Positions 62,907 to 64,000 of a DNA stretch of 64,000 nt are shown piece after piece. This DNA comes from Variovorax atrisoli 110B (GTDB taxonomy: Bacteria > Pseudomonadota > Gammaproteobacteria > Burkholderiales > Burkholderiaceae_C), in assembly GCF_000382045.1 (NCBI RefSeq), contig NZ_KB907455.1:1-64000 (forward strand), given 5' to 3'. The stretch's first letter is position 1. Every line of letters starts with the position of its first letter. The notes under the pieces were generated by a model. That model had not been told where the DNA came from. It saw only the letters and a program-made list of their open reading frames with translations, and did no database searches. Made by a program: the position numbers and the translations under genes.

Positions 62907-63821
62907 ATGAATATCCCCTTCAGGACCATTGCAGCAGCCGGCCTGCTCGCGCTTTCGATCGGCGCCGCCGCGCAAACCGTGCAGACCGTGGCGGCCACCG
63001 GCGGCACGCTCGACAAGATCAAGTCCAGCGGCAAGGTGGTGCTCGGCGTGCGCGAGGCCTCGCCGCCCATGGCCTACATGCTGGGCGCGGGCGAGAAGTA
63101 CGTGGGCTACCACGTCGAGCTGTGCGAGCGCGTGCTGAAGGAGATCGCGCCGCAGGCGAAGCTGGAGTACATGGCCGTGACCGCGCAGAACACCATCCCG
63201 CTGGTGCAGAACGGCACGCTCGACATCGGCTGCGGCCCCACCACCAACAATACCGCGCGCCAGCAGCAGGTGGCCTTCGCGCTCACCACCTACGTGAGCG
63301 AGGTGCGCATGGCCACCAGGGTCGACTCGGGCATCGCCAACCTCGACCAGCTCGCGGGCCGCAACGTGTCGGCCTCCACCGGCACCACGGCGGTGCAGTT
63401 GCTGCGCAAGCGCGAGCGCACGCAGAACGTCTCGTACAACACCATGCTCGGCAAGGACCACCTCGAGAGCTTCCTCCTGATGGAGTCGGGCCGCACCGAT
63501 GCCTTCGTGCTCGACGACAACCTGCTGGCCGGGATCATCGCGAACTCGAAGAACCCCTCGGCCTACCGCATCGTGGGCGAGCCGCTGGGCTCGGAGCCGA
63601 TCGCACTGCTCTTCCGCAAGGACGACCCGGCCTTCAAGTCGGCGGTGGACGATTCGCTGCGCCGCATGATGAAGAGCGGCGAGCTCGAGAAGATCTACAC
63701 CAAGTGGTTCGTGGCGGCCATCCCGCCGAAGAACACCAGCCTGAACCTGCCGATGAGCGCGACGCTGAAGCAGCTCATCGCCGAACCCAACGACAAGCCG
63801 CTGGAGGCCTACGCCAAGTGA
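62907..63821 (+). CDS. Amino-acid ABC substrate-binding protein (glutamate/aspartate GltI-like)
   Basis: This 304-residue periplasmic protein has a signal (FRTIAAAGLLALSIGAAA) and the SBP_bac_3 fold: LDKIKSSGKVVLGVREASPP, YVGYHVELCERV, IPLVQNGTLDIGCGPTTNN. It resembles GltI. The ribosome site is AGGAG. It ends in a GTGA overlap with the aminotransferase gene. No permease genes are visible in the window. Confidence 0.9.
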   Translation: MNIPFRTIAAAGLLALSIGAAAQTVQTVAATGGTLDKIKSSGKVVLGVREASPPMAYMLGAGEKYVGYHVELCERVLKEIAPQAKLEYMAVTAQNTIPLVQNGTLDIGCGPTTNNTARQQQVAFALTTYVSEVRMATRVDSGIANLDQLAGRNVSASTGTTAVQLLRKRERTQNVSYNTMLGKDHLESFLLMESGRTDAFVLDDNLLAGIIANSKNPSAYRIVGEPLGSEPIALLFRKDDPAFKSAVDDSLRRMMKSGELEKIYTKWFVAAIPPKNTSLNLPMSATLKQLIAEPNDKPLEAYAK

Positions 63822-64000
63822 CCGCCGCTACCGCCACTTCCATCGTCTTCGAGCCCGCACGGCGCGTGCGCGCCATCGGCGTCTCGGAGATCCTGCGCAT
63901 CACCGACCACGCCAACGCGCTCAAGCGCGCCGGCCGCCCGGTGATCGTGCTGGGCGCGGGAGAGCCCGACTTCGACACGCCGCAGAACGTGCGCGACGCT
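63818..64000 (+). CDS. Class I/II aminotransferase, N-terminal fragment (cut by window edge)
   Basis: The first 61 codons start at GTG overlapping the previous stop. They include VRAIGVSEILRITDHANALK and VIVLGAGEPDFDTPQNVRDA, the N-terminal signature of aspartate-aminotransferase-type PLP enzymes (usually GEPDFDTP). The PLP Lys is outside the window. Confidence 0.88.
   Translation, partial: MTAATATSIVFEPARRVRAIGVSEILRITDHANALKRAGRPVIVLGAGEPDFDTPQNVRDA

Overview
The window is GC-rich, densely packed chromosomal DNA with long operons, Tat-type signal peptides, Bug/TctC solute-binding proteins, MhpA-like hydroxylases and a gatCAB / mreBCD-mrdA core block. Gene content and protein style point to a betaproteobacterium of the Comamonadaceae, most like Variovorax; this is inference from sequence style, not from a database match. 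I saw no rRNA, tRNA, CRISPR array, transposase or phage gene.

Layout. 1-4731 (minus): the start of a sensor kinase, its OmpR-type regulator, an unusual pair of ketosynthases and an AmpG-like permease. 4791-5654: a secreted M48 protease. 5822-19229 (plus): a ~13 kb nitrogen-scavenging operon that begins at a textbook sigma-54 promoter. It encodes allophanate hydrolase, an Ssu/Tau-type ABC importer, an AtzH/HpxZ-like protein, a BMP-type ABC importer, formamidase, biuret hydrolase, a second (triuret-hydrolase-like) cysteine hydrolase and a GntR regulator. Together these could import triuret, biuret and formamide-like compounds and strip them to ammonia. 19367-22637: a Bug protein and a PhzS-like flavin monooxygenase divergent from a LysR regulator. 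22653-33346: housekeeping genes (xth, pyrE, gatCAB, mreBCD, mrdA).

33389-42046: a homogentisate operon (fahA, Bug protein, hmgA, a 65-aa DUF2783 protein, an MhpA-like flavoprotein, an MBL-fold protein) divergent from an IclR regulator that is translationally coupled to a Sir2 deacylase. The flavoprotein plus tiny partner suggests a two-component 3-hydroxyphenylacetate 6-hydroxylase. 42054-46128: an Mla/MCE lipid-transport operon. 46273-50628: LysR, mmsA and a GMC oxidoreductase. 50635-52614: a TetR/TetA-like pair with two tet-operator-like boxes. 52739-60618: a polyamine-type ABC importer interleaved with a three-subunit (DAAO / FAD-BFD / 2Fe-2S) amine oxidase, divergent from an IclR regulator. 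60633-64000: a MAPEG protein, an ALDH7-type dehydrogenase, an amino-acid binding protein and the start of an aminotransferase.

The most striking non-coding signal is a ~85-base element present 14 times. Every copy begins within about 13 bases of a stop codon and lies in the sense strand of the gene it follows. It folds into three hairpins, and the arms of the third change together between copies. It looks like a structured 3'-end or intercistronic RNA/DNA element rather than random spacer. A second family of ~110-base inverted-repeat elements (CTCCCTCTCCCC-type) occurs four times, one of them a short form.
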